In this document: piece by piece, positions 28,345 through 36,470 of the stretch
How the letters are laid out: every line of letters starts with the position of its first letter
Position numbering within the stretch: position 1 is the first letter of the stretch
NCBI GenBank assembly: GCA_041398785.1
Contig: JAWKUA010000019.1
Span: forward strand, 1-64,000
DNA length: 64,000 bases
Direction: 5' to 3'
Origin: Planctomycetaceae bacterium
GTDB taxonomy: Bacteria > Planctomycetota > Planctomycetia > Planctomycetales > Planctomycetaceae
Translations under genes and position numbers: made by a program
The notes under the pieces: generated by a model
Databases searched by the model: none
Told to the model about the DNA's origin: nothing
What the model saw: only the letters and a program-made list of their open reading frames with translations

Positions 28345-29451
28345 TCAGCGCCACTTCAGAAGACGCGGTTCCCAGCTCTGCTCAATGCGCGAATACGCGA
28401 CGACAAAGCCGGAGACACCGGAATCAGTCGCTACCGCAATCTGAGCGGCGATGTCGTCGTCGTCGACACCCCAGCCCTGAACCACCGTGACCAGTCGCGC
28501 GGCTTCCACTCCGCGGGCTCCCTCACGGCGCGGCATGGTTTCGAAGAATTCGACAGCCTGCCGAATCCACTCGGCCTTTCCGCCGTAGACTTTTGAATCG
28601 CGCTGAAATTCCCGGTACGCCGCCAGCACTCCCACGCGACGACTGACCCTGGCAACTGGCACAAGCTGTTCGGTCCACGCTTTCCAGCAGATGCCGTTGA
28701 AGCAGCCGACTCCCGCGCAAAGCCCGTCGGCCGCACCATCGTGTTCTTCGCACTCGGTGGCCCAGACGGGAATGACCGCGCATTCCGGCAGCGAATCCTG
28801 CACCGCTTTGACAAACAGCGCCGCGGCGTCCGGACCGAGCGCTGTTGTCGTTCGTTTCCTGCCATAGTCGCTCGTCCAGCGGCACAGTGGATGTCCGCAG
28901 CCGCACGCCGACGGCGCTCCCTGCAGGTCGTTGAGGAAAACTCCCTTCGCGTCGGTTCGCTTCGAAAGCAGTGCCGTCACGCGCTGAAGCTGGCCATCAA
29001 AAGTTTCACGCGAAAGTATGGGAACCCACGGATAGACCTTGATGACTTCGTCGTCGCCCGCGGCGGGAGCATCCGGAAACAGCCGCCGCCATTCCTCATG
29101 AGTCTGCAGGCTTGCCATCCACTTCGGTTGAGCGTTCGCCAATTCCGGGCAACGCGCGACTTCGATCCAGTAATAGAGTTCCAGACCCGCGGCGGCGATG
29201 CGTTCGACGGCTTTCTGTTCGGCAGGCGTGACGTTTCCGGCTGCTTCCGGAAGCGATAACACGATGCCGGTTGTGCCGCCGGCTTTCAGCGTCTGAATCC
29301 GTTTCTCAGTTGCGTCATCAATCGACAGCAGCGCCCCGCGCAGGCCATCGGTGACGTGAATTTCCGCGGGATCATCGGCCAGGGCCGCGGAACCGGCGCA
29401 CGCCGCCGCCAGGATCAGCACACGCAACAGGCAATCATTCCGAGTCGACAT
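28345..29451 (-). CDS. Secreted protein of unknown function, possible TIM-barrel hydrolase-like
   Basis: A 368-residue protein with a signal peptide (CLLRVLILAAACAGSAALAD). I do not recognise the family. The core has alternating strands and helices with a repeated pattern of conserved short blocks (GTTGIVLSLPEAAG, ELYYWIEVARCPELA, VYPWVPILSRETFDGQ, KGVFLNDLQGAPSACGCGHPLCRW, VIPVWATECEEHD, GVGCFNGICWKAWTEQLVP, SGVSGFVVAYSRIEQSWEPRLLKWR), resembling a barrel of the glycoside-hydrolase superfamily. The cluster CGCGHPLC could bind metal or form disulfides. Its start overlaps the end of the DUF3179 gene by 17 bases on the same strand, showing tight coupling. Activity cannot be named. Confidence 0.75.
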   Translation of the reverse strand: MSTRNDCLLRVLILAAACAGSAALADDPAEIHVTDGLRGALLSIDDATEKRIQTLKAGGTTGIVLSLPEAAGNVTPAEQKAVERIAAAGLELYYWIEVARCPELANAQPKWMASLQTHEEWRRLFPDAPAAGDDEVIKVYPWVPILSRETFDGQLQRVTALLSKRTDAKGVFLNDLQGAPSACGCGHPLCRWTSDYGRKRTTTALGPDAAALFVKAVQDSLPECAVIPVWATECEEHDGAADGLCAGVGCFNGICWKAWTEQLVPVARVSRRVGVLAAYREFQRDSKVYGGKAEWIRQAVEFFETMPRREGARGVEAARLVTVVQGWGVDDDDIAAQIAVATDSGVSGFVVAYSRIEQSWEPRLLKWR

Positions 29452-30397
29452 GAAGCTTAGTCTCCGGGTATTCGGCCGACCAGGCGAACCAGCGGCACTG
29501 AATGCTGCTCACCCATTTCAGTTCTTTTCCCCGCAGAGGTCCGTCGATTCCGCGTCCGGCGATCGACCACCGCGTTCCCGTTTCTCTGTCCTTGAAGGGC
29601 GCCGATTCCGGAGAAATCTCGTCGGCGTAAAACGTCAGCGTCTGGTCATCCACCCGTCGATCGAACGCCACGGCGGTTGCCGTTGGCTGATACCAGAACA
29701 CGGCAACCTGCTGGTCGTCCTCTTCGTCCACGATGCATGCACGTTCAGGAAGCTCGTCCAGCGAATACGCCTTCTGACCGGAATCAAACTCGATTCCCAG
29801 CACCATCGCTTCGGCAGGAAGCCGCTGGTCGGCGTCATCGAGAGCGGCCTTCGCGACCGGGCCAACTTCCATCGGCAGCGCCACGGATTTGTACGTGTCG
29901 CCATCGAACAGGTCATACGTTGTTGATTCCGGATGCAGCATCATCCAGTAGTTCCAGTCCGTAACCAGACTGGGAATCCGCTGCAGGCGTTCTCCCTTCC
30001 GGGGCCCGGAAAATGCCATGCCCGTCAGTGCCGACCACAGTGTTCCGTCTTCTCCCTGAACAATCATGACACCGTTTCGCCGGCCGTACATGCGGTATCC
30101 GTAGGCTTTCTCGTACGCCGCCACGAAGTTGCTGTCCGGGTCGTAGAAGAACAGGCCATAGGTGTCGTTCACGACTCGCGGTCCGGCCAGAAAGTAGCGA
30201 ATCGGAAAAGCGCCGCCGTTGTGGCTGGCTCGCAGCCACGCAATCACGCGATCGTCGCCGCGGATGAGAGCCTTGCGGTTTTGAGTCGAACAATACGAAC
30301 ACGGCGGTTCCGTGATGGGCTTCGCCGTTTCGCGGGGAATCGCGGGCTCATCGTCCGCACGCGTGCATCGAGGCAGCACTATGCAGGAAATCAACAC
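29435..30397 (-). CDS. DUF3179 family protein
   Basis: A 320-residue DUF3179-like protein. Landmarks are SHNGGAFPIRYFLAGPRVVNDTYG, MIVQGEDGTLWSALTGMAFSGPRKGERLQRIPS and DWNYWMMLHPESTTYD, then a second half with VLGIEFDSGQKAYSLDELPE and TWYQPTA-like strands. The CPLCGT-type cysteine motif found in many family members is not present here; the equivalent position reads FFYDPDSNF. The N-terminus begins at a GTG with only a short, weak signal segment (LISCIVLPRC), so the true start or export is doubtful. Its end overlaps the next gene by 17 bases, so the two are translated together. Function is unknown. Confidence 0.78.
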   Translation of the reverse strand: MLISCIVLPRCTRADDEPAIPRETAKPITEPPCSYCSTQNRKALIRGDDRVIAWLRASHNGGAFPIRYFLAGPRVVNDTYGLFFYDPDSNFVAAYEKAYGYRMYGRRNGVMIVQGEDGTLWSALTGMAFSGPRKGERLQRIPSLVTDWNYWMMLHPESTTYDLFDGDTYKSVALPMEVGPVAKAALDDADQRLPAEAMVLGIEFDSGQKAYSLDELPERACIVDEEDDQQVAVFWYQPTATAVAFDRRVDDQTLTFYADEISPESAPFKDRETGTRWSIAGRGIDGPLRGKELKWVSSIQCRWFAWSAEYPETKLHVDSE

Positions 30398-30723
30398 GTG
30401 ACGACCGACAACACGCCGCGGAAGAGAGGCCCGGGGTGTCCAGGACTTTACGGCAATCCGGTATCATGACCTGGCGTTTCCGAAATTCGAGGACAGACAG
30501 GGTTGTCGACTACCGCAATGATATCGCAGGTAAGACGCTCCGGCCACGCCATGCAATCGTCCCGCGTTCGCCGGAGTCCATCATTCGCAAAGCGTCGCCG
30601 CCGGATTAAAAGCTGCGGATTCGAAGGTCTGCCGAAGTGTGCTGGAAGCGTTGCTGCACGAATCGAACACGAACGCATTCTGCATGACCATGTAACGTGA
30701 TTTCGGTCGAGCCCTGTCGACGT
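30398..30723. other. Intergenic region, no supported gene
   Basis: This 326-base gap lies between the end of the beta-lactamase-like gene and the start of the DUF3179 gene, both on the minus strand. It should carry the promoter of the DUF3179/larA group. A 65-codon plus-strand frame at 30503-30700 has no motif or ribosome site and is not called. I see no hairpin followed by a T-run. Confidence 0.4.
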
Positions 30724-31881
30724 CTACTGCCCTTCTTTCCGAACCACCGGCAGCACCTTCACGATTGATTCCGCAAGGTCGAAGAATGCCGGCTGCGCGT
30801 CGGCAAGGTTGCCGTCGTTGGTCACAACAACGATTACGGCATCGCGCGAAGGCACCAGCATCAGTAGTGTGTACCACATCGTGTTCGAGCCGTTGTGCCA
30901 GATCAGTCGCCCGTCGGCCCAGTCTCGCTGCCAGATGACCCAGCCGTAGCCGTAGTCGCCGGCAGCCGGTGTATGCAGCTTCACGAAAGTATCCGCCTTC
31001 AGCATGCCGTCCGGTGTGGTCTCGCCATGCAGGTGCTGCCAGCCGTAGGCCGCGAGATCCTTCATGGTCATATGGATGATTCCTGCCGGTCCGATGATCG
31101 GAGAATTGTCCGCCCCGCCTTTCGGGTCGGCGGGAACGCGGACGAACAGCGATCGCCGATGTCCCCACGGCTGATCGAGTTCATTCTCGCCGACCGGCGG
31201 ACCGAAGCCCGCTGATGTCAGTTTCAGGGGAACAAACAGTTCACGTTCCATCAGCGTTTCCCATGGCACACCGGCCTTTTCCGCGGCGATGAATCCGGCA
31301 AGCGTGTAGCCGATGTTGGAATAGGAATGCCTGTCACCGGGCGGTGATCGCGCTGGTTCCGCCAGGACCGCCACCAGTTCCTGACGACGCGTTTCGTGAA
31401 GTGACGACCGTGATTCAGGCCGCAGAAACTGCACACGAACCGGAAAGTTTGCCGGAAGCCCGGCAGTGTGGGTCAGCAGATGATGCAGGTGGACGTCATT
31501 CCAGCTCGAGTCGAAGTCTGCCGACATTTCGGGAAGCAGTGCCGGCAGAGTCGCGTCCCAGGCCAGTTCGCCTCGTTCGACGAGTTTGGCGATCACCGTG
31601 GCGGTCATCGATTTGGTGACCGATCCGATGTGCCAGCGGTCGTCTACGGTGACGGGTACGTCGGACCCCTGCCGCCGCTCACCGACAGCCGCCTCCGCGA
31701 TGACCTGGCCATCAACCATTACCGTCGCGCCGATTGCTGTCAGACTCGCAGATTTCCTGATCGCCTGAATCTGTTCACTCAGCGTCGGGGAGTCGATCGA
31801 TGTGACTTGTCCCTGAACCGGCATGGCGGTGGCAGGCAGCAGCGCGAACGCCGCGGCGCACAAAGCGAGGTTTTTCATCAT
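30724..31881 (-). CDS. Serine beta-lactamase/penicillin-binding-like hydrolase, secreted
   Basis: A 385-residue exported protein of the beta-lactamase class C/esterase family. A signal peptide (LALCAAAFALLPATAM) precedes the three active-site motifs in order: SxxK as S87-V-T-K90, YxN as Y187-S-N189, and HNG (H329-G331) in place of KTG. The lid region and the DDRWHIGSVTK, HLLTHTAGLP and GYGWVIW blocks are typical. It more likely acts as an esterase, D-amino acid or peptide hydrolase than as a resistance enzyme, as most planctomycete members do. It is the last gene of a minus-strand group with the glycosyltransferase, 66 bases after it. Confidence 0.88.
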   Translation of the reverse strand: MMKNLALCAAAFALLPATAMPVQGQVTSIDSPTLSEQIQAIRKSASLTAIGATVMVDGQVIAEAAVGERRQGSDVPVTVDDRWHIGSVTKSMTATVIAKLVERGELAWDATLPALLPEMSADFDSSWNDVHLHHLLTHTAGLPANFPVRVQFLRPESRSSLHETRRQELVAVLAEPARSPPGDRHSYSNIGYTLAGFIAAEKAGVPWETLMERELFVPLKLTSAGFGPPVGENELDQPWGHRRSLFVRVPADPKGGADNSPIIGPAGIIHMTMKDLAAYGWQHLHGETTPDGMLKADTFVKLHTPAAGDYGYGWVIWQRDWADGRLIWHNGSNTMWYTLLMLVPSRDAVIVVVTNDGNLADAQPAFFDLAESIVKVLPVVRKEGQ

Positions 31882-31947
31882 GCGACCTTCCGGATCTGCA
31901 ACCTCAAGTCGCAGACATTTGCGGGCAAGCGGATCGTCCCGCAGCGA

Positions 31948-33117
31948 TCACGCACCGTCCAGAACCTTCCGATACACTTCGCGGATTTGTTTGGTCATGG
32001 ATTCGTGGCGAAACCGTTCGGTGAACCGGTCGCGGCCGGTCGTTCCGAAGCGTGCTCGCAGTTCCTGGTCCAGGCACAATCGGTTGACGGCCTGAGCAAG
32101 TTCGCTGACCGATCTCGGTGGAACCAGCAGTCCGGTGACTTCGTCTATGCAGACTTCGGATGCTCCATCGATGTCAAAGCTGACAACCGGCTTGCCCGCG
32201 ATCAGCGCCTGCGGCAGAACTCGCGCCAGCCCTTCCCAGACACTTGTGTGAACGACGACGTCCATCGCGTGCAGATAGTCGGTCACCCTTTCCGGAGGAA
32301 CCAGGCCGGCAAACACGAAATGCCGCGTCAGTCCAAGTTCGGCGATGCGCTGAACGAACTGGTCGTACAGGATGCCGTCACCGAGCAACAGGAACTTCAC
32401 GCGGGGAACTTTCGCGACGATCGCCGGAGCTGCTTCGATCAGGTATTCGTGCCCCTTCAGATTGAACAGCCTGGCGATTTTTCCGACGACGATTTCATCG
32501 GGACTGATGCCCAGTTCGGCCCGCACCTCCGCCCGGCTGCGCGACGGCTGAGCAAACTGTTCCACTTCCATGCCGCTGTAGATCGTCGTGAACTTTTGGG
32601 CCGTTCCGATTCCCGCCGCCAGATACTGCTGCGACATGGCGTCGCACACGCTGATGAAATGTCGGCACCATTTGTCGGCGAAGCGTTCGGCAATCCGGTA
32701 GCTGTGATGCAGCAGCGCCGGCTGCCCGAAGTGAAACGAGGCTCCGTGAATGGTGTGAACCGCGGGAATCCCCAGAGCATACGCCGCGCGCCGACCCAAA
32801 ATTCCGCCCTTGGAACTGTGAGTGTGGACGATGTCCGGCCGGTAGTCCCGCAGCATTCGCTTCAGAGCGAAATAGCAGCCGATATCCCGCCACGGATGCA
32901 GACTGCGCTGCAGTTCGGGAAGCGTTCTGATGTCGAGTCCGCGGTCATGTGCCCGCTGTTCCAGCGACCCTTCCGGACCAAGGCCCGGCCCCGTGATCAG
33001 GCACACGTCGTCGCCGTGAATGTGGTGCTGGTCGTCGACGTTGTACAGCGTGTTTTCCTGAGCACCACCGATGATCAGCCGCGTAATAATGTGAGCGACT
33101 CTCACTCCGCCAGCCAC
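31948..33117 (-). CDS. Glycosyltransferase family 4 protein
   Basis: A 389-residue GT-B glycosyltransferase. The N-terminal half begins VRVAHIITRLIIGGAQENT, the usual GT4 acceptor-side loop, with DIVHTHSSKGGILGR. The C-terminal nucleotide-sugar half has VVGKIARLFNLKGHEYLIEA, FLLLGDG and VHTSVWEGLARVLPQALIAGKPVVSFDIDGASEV, the ExxxGxxLxEAxxxGxPV-type donor motif. It has no membrane span, so it is cytoplasmic, building a surface glycan or lipid-linked sugar; the sugars involved are unknown. Its start overlaps the end of the DUF4159 gene by 16 bases, so the two are probably in one transcript. Confidence 0.92.
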   Translation of the reverse strand: MAGGVRVAHIITRLIIGGAQENTLYNVDDQHHIHGDDVCLITGPGLGPEGSLEQRAHDRGLDIRTLPELQRSLHPWRDIGCYFALKRMLRDYRPDIVHTHSSKGGILGRRAAYALGIPAVHTIHGASFHFGQPALLHHSYRIAERFADKWCRHFISVCDAMSQQYLAAGIGTAQKFTTIYSGMEVEQFAQPSRSRAEVRAELGISPDEIVVGKIARLFNLKGHEYLIEAAPAIVAKVPRVKFLLLGDGILYDQFVQRIAELGLTRHFVFAGLVPPERVTDYLHAMDVVVHTSVWEGLARVLPQALIAGKPVVSFDIDGASEVCIDEVTGLLVPPRSVSELAQAVNRLCLDQELRARFGTTGRDRFTERFRHESMTKQIREVYRKVLDGA

Positions 33118-35558
33118 TCCGTCGCGCTCACGTTCTGCAGCATCGAATACAGCACAATGTTGATTCCCAGCCGAAGGGCATCTTCTTCCAGATAGCCGTC
33201 ACAGGCCAGCGACGCCTGATTTTCCAGAGCGCAACTGATGTCGTAGGGACTGTAGATGACCACGTAGCGGCCTTCAATTTTAACGCCGTAAAGCAGCGGC
33301 GGCCCGACAACTGTCTGAGTCTTCATCGAGGCATTTCCCTGACCGGGAACCTGTTTTCGTCGCTTGACGTCTTCGATCTTGAAACCAGTGGTCTCAGCGT
33401 AGAGTTCATGGTCGGCGGGAATCAGTTCCAGCGGGTTGTCGGGATACATCTGCTGCATCAGGTCACGGAAGCTCTGATCAAATCGCGGCGAACCACAGCA
33501 GGCGTCCGCGAACAGCATCGTGCCGCGGCTCAGATAGTCGCGCAGAGCGTCGCGTTCCTGCGCGGCAAGCTGAAAGCGATAACGGCCGTGCATATAGGCA
33601 ATGGGAAACCGCGTCAGTTCGGGCAGAGTAATGGGAATCGCCTGACGCTCGGGCGACACGGCGATACCATCGATCTCACTCAGACCTCTCAGCAGATTTG
33701 TCAGCGCTTTCGGGGCGGTATCCCAGCCGCCGTCGTGCCGCAGTTGAGCGATCTCCAGCAGTCCCCGCTTGACGCGCATTTCGGCGTCGTCTTTTCGCAC
33801 CATGGCTTCGTTCAGCTTCTCCGGCGGTTCGCGACCGGTGGCATAGGCCAGTACGTTCACTCCGACTCGAGTACTTCGAATAATTGCCGTCGTCAGATCC
33901 TGCTTGCGGTCTCTGGGATCGTGCTTCATCCATTTCTGCCACAGACAGGCGTGGTCTTCGGGAGCGTAAACGATTGCCGTGCGGCAGCCGAAATCGACTC
34001 CGTGCAGCTCGATTGAATCGGCGTTCAACGGATGTTCGCTGCGGAAGATCGGATGATCGGGCTGCAGCCGCTGCAGTGAGGCTTCACCGAGAGGAAACAT
34101 TCGTTCGACGATCTCGCGAAAGCCGGCATCGAAAGTTCCGCCTTCGCAATTCGCCACGGCGAAGATAAAGCCGCCTTCGTCGACGTAGTCACGCAGCCAG
34201 CGAATGTGCTGATCGGTCAGTTGCGGCGCGTCTTTTCCGGAAATATACAGCACGGGAGCCTGGTTCATGTCCAGCACAGCGCTGTCATCCGTCAGCCGAG
34301 ACAGCGACAACACCTGACTGGTCAGTCGGGGAGGCCAGCCTTCACTTTGGTCGATCAGTTCAATCAAATTCGGGATGTCCAGCGGATGGCGGTTCCACGG
34401 ACCATGAACGTCCTGTTCCAGTCCCGTTGAGGAATAATCCAGCTTGTTCACGACGACTCGCGAAAGTCCCTTTGACAGAAACAGCATCGCATACGACGTC
34501 GGCATTGTCAGATCCCACTTCGCTCCGTTGCGGCTGACCCAGCTTCCGTCGGCCTGCTGTACTCCGTTGCTGACCAGATAGCGGGCTCCCATTCGGTACC
34601 AGTCGTGCTGTCCGAAGAACCGCACGCTGCTGAGTCGCCCGGCGCGTTCCAGGCCATAGAGATAGTAGTAATGCCAGTTAGGCGAACCGGGGTTCTTGAA
34701 AACGTCGAAGTAGGTCGCCATCCAGCGGCGGCCTTTTTGAAACGCGTCAGAAACCGGATGCTCGGCACAACAGTCGGGACGTCCGTTGGCCCCGACATCA
34801 GAATCGTCGGCCAGCATCCGTGTCGTAATCGCCAGCGTCGACAGCCCGGCTACGGTCATGCTGCCCCGGGCGGCGTCTTCGGGATGATAGCCCCATCCTC
34901 CGTCCGGCCTCTGCAACCGCTGCCAGTGTTCGTGCGTCCGCTGCCAGACAGACCGGTCAATCGGAACTCCCGCGTAGGCCGCATCGCGAAGTGCCAGAAC
35001 GGCAAACTGACCGTTGCTGCGGTCTTCTCCGTTGCTGCCGGGAGATCCGCCAAGCCGAGCCAGCCGATACCCCCACAGACCGCTGTTCTGCCCCTGCTGA
35101 CACTGCGTTTCGATCAAAGCGGTTGCCAGGTTGTTGATCCGCAAACCGTCGCGCTGCGGATCTTCAGCGGCACACAGAGCCATGATCATCAGCGATGTTT
35201 CATACACCGAACGTTTATCGTTCGCCTTCAGGTGCGCTTCGCCGTGGTTGCGAAGATAGTTCAATCCTCCCTGAACTTCGTCCGACGTCACAGGGACGTC
35301 GCTGTTGATCAAGGCCATCACCGCCAGCGACGTCAGTCCGACATGATGCTCGCCATACTCTTCGTCGATCCGGCCCCACGAACCGTCCCCATTCTGCCGC
35401 CGGCGCAGATAGTCCGTTCCGTTCCGAAGAGCCTTGTGGACGCGGTCCCGAAGTTGCAGGTCGGTCAGAGATTCAGCGCGAAACTGAGCGTCCGCCGACG
35501 TGGTCAACCCGATGGAAACCATCCATGCCGACAGGAACATGAGCACGATTTGTCTCAT
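33102..35558 (-). CDS. DUF4159 protein with terpene-cyclase-like N-terminal domain
   Basis: An 818-residue secreted protein with a signal peptide (VLMFLSAWMVSIGLTTSADA). Residues about 35-400 resemble the alpha/alpha barrel of squalene-hopene cyclase and prenyltransferases, with QW-like repeats (LRRRQNGDGSWG, YRLARLGG, RPDGGWGYHP, QQADGSWVSRNG). After this come two copies of a DUF4159-like flavodoxin fold: the first (about 420-590) holds VLYISGKDAPQLTDQ and WLRDYVDEGGFIFAVANCEGG, the second (about 650-810) has PIAYMHGRYRF, LRDYLSRGTMLFADACCGSP and VVIYSPYDISCALENQ. The DxDD motif of true cyclases is not evident, so cyclisation is unlikely. An AAGGAG site precedes the ATG at 35558. It is between the FmdB-like gene (28-base gap) and the glycosyltransferase. 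Confidence 0.88.
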   Translation of the reverse strand: MRQIVLMFLSAWMVSIGLTTSADAQFRAESLTDLQLRDRVHKALRNGTDYLRRRQNGDGSWGRIDEEYGEHHVGLTSLAVMALINSDVPVTSDEVQGGLNYLRNHGEAHLKANDKRSVYETSLMIMALCAAEDPQRDGLRINNLATALIETQCQQGQNSGLWGYRLARLGGSPGSNGEDRSNGQFAVLALRDAAYAGVPIDRSVWQRTHEHWQRLQRPDGGWGYHPEDAARGSMTVAGLSTLAITTRMLADDSDVGANGRPDCCAEHPVSDAFQKGRRWMATYFDVFKNPGSPNWHYYYLYGLERAGRLSSVRFFGQHDWYRMGARYLVSNGVQQADGSWVSRNGAKWDLTMPTSYAMLFLSKGLSRVVVNKLDYSSTGLEQDVHGPWNRHPLDIPNLIELIDQSEGWPPRLTSQVLSLSRLTDDSAVLDMNQAPVLYISGKDAPQLTDQHIRWLRDYVDEGGFIFAVANCEGGTFDAGFREIVERMFPLGEASLQRLQPDHPIFRSEHPLNADSIELHGVDFGCRTAIVYAPEDHACLWQKWMKHDPRDRKQDLTTAIIRSTRVGVNVLAYATGREPPEKLNEAMVRKDDAEMRVKRGLLEIAQLRHDGGWDTAPKALTNLLRGLSEIDGIAVSPERQAIPITLPELTRFPIAYMHGRYRFQLAAQERDALRDYLSRGTMLFADACCGSPRFDQSFRDLMQQMYPDNPLELIPADHELYAETTGFKIEDVKRRKQVPGQGNASMKTQTVVGPPLLYGVKIEGRYVVIYSPYDISCALENQASLACDGYLEEDALRLGINIVLYSMLQNVSATEWLAE

Positions 35559-35586
35559 CAGGACGATGCTCCTTCACACACGAACG

Positions 35587-35811
35587 TCAGGGCAATCGGC
35601 AACACGCGGGACCGCACGGGCCGGCTTCCGGAGGCGGACACCCATTCGCCAGAGGCAGCGCCGACGAACTGCCGACGCGACCTGTCGACACGCTCATCAG
35701 CTTTTCCAGCTTCTTCGAAGAACATGCGGGGCACACCGGCTTTTCTCCGTTGCGGACCAGAAGTTCGACTTCCCGGTGGCAATCTTCACAGAAATACTCA
35801 AACAGCGGCAT
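35587..35811 (-). CDS. FmdB-type zinc ribbon protein
   Basis: A 74-residue protein. It opens with MPLFEYFCEDCHREVELLV and has a second pair CPACSS after it, giving the CxxC...CxxC zinc ribbon of the FmdB/Zn-ribbon family, then an unordered Gly/Pro/Cys tail (NGCPPPEAGPCGPACC). FmdB-like proteins are regulators or small accessory proteins of unknown detail. The ATG at 35811 is the only sensible start. It is the first gene of a minus-strand group leading through DUF4159 and the glycosyltransferase. Confidence 0.85.
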   Translation of the reverse strand: MPLFEYFCEDCHREVELLVRNGEKPVCPACSSKKLEKLMSVSTGRVGSSSALPLANGCPPPEAGPCGPACCRLP

Positions 35812-36470
35812 TAGGTCACCTGCTTCTCAATCTTCTTGATCGATTATGGAATATACGAGATTTGTTCATTTGCTCCGAGACGCACTTCCGCCTGATGTCG
35901 CCGAATGACCGTCGGCTGCGACAGACGAGCCGGGCCACATCGCGACTTGACAACCGGCTCACGCGGAACCAACTGGTCGCGCACAACATGTACCGGAACT
36001 CGCTCAGCCGGCACCGATCAGCAGAATACTGAGACGAACGGAACCGCGACAAACTCCGAATCCTTCGCGGCCATATCAAAGCGACAGCGGATGCGACAAC
36101 GAGCGCCCGGTGGGACACCATTGTTCCATCGGCAAAGCGAATAATACCGCCAACCGCCGACACAGGCGAGTCGTCACCGTTCGCCACTGCTGGCGACCGC
36201 CGCGCCGAAATTGCTGCGTTGTCCAAGCGCCCTGCAGGAGAAAACAGCACGGCAACCGCGATTCGTCAGCCAAACGCTGACGGACCGCTCGGGCGCGACG
36301 TTCGGAACGGCGCGGCACGCGCAGAAGCGCCGTAAATGGGAGCGAGAGGCTCCTGTCGAGCCGCCGCCGCGTCGGGCGACCTCGGACACAGCGATTCTGC
36401 AGGAGCAACGAAATGCCGACCGTGGTCACGGTCGCACGTCGGCATTCGTCAAACGGTGCATGACTGACGA
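35812..36470. other. Gene-free region between FmdB-like and HTTM genes
   Basis: This 659-base stretch holds no gene I can support. Several open frames of 70-144 codons exist on both strands, but they overlap each other and lack motifs. Two structured pieces are seen. One is a GC-rich sequence near 36339-36365 (TGGGAGCGAGAGGCTCCTGT then CGAGCC), of the dispersed-repeat type common in these bacteria. The other is the hairpin at 36409-36449 described separately. The FmdB promoter should lie at its left edge. Confidence 0.45.
36409..36449 (-). terminator. Hairpin at the 3' end of the HTTM gene
   Basis: CGAAATGCCGAC at 36409-36420 pairs with GTCGGCATTCG around 36438-36449, an 11-base stem with one bulged A. 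A second small stem (GACCGTG-GT-CACGGTC) sits in the loop. It lies 22 bases past the stop of the minus-strand HTTM gene. A T-run is missing, so it may only stabilise the transcript end. Confidence 0.45.

Noticed and set aside
30724..31881. Antibiotic-resistance beta-lactamase
   Set aside because: The third motif is HNG rather than KTG and the genome context is a glycan-type gene group, so an esterase or peptidase role is more likely.
31468..33195. 575-codon open frame on the plus strand
   Set aside because: It lies antisense to the beta-lactamase-like and glycosyltransferase genes, both with clear motifs, and its own sequence has no domain. It is a GC-driven shadow frame.
33102..35558. True squalene-hopene cyclase
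   Set aside because: The barrel-like repeats are there, but the catalytic DxDD is not evident, and the protein has a signal peptide and DUF4159 domains.
34605..36032. 475-codon plus-strand frame
   Set aside because: Antisense to the DUF4159 and FmdB-like genes, which have strong family signatures.
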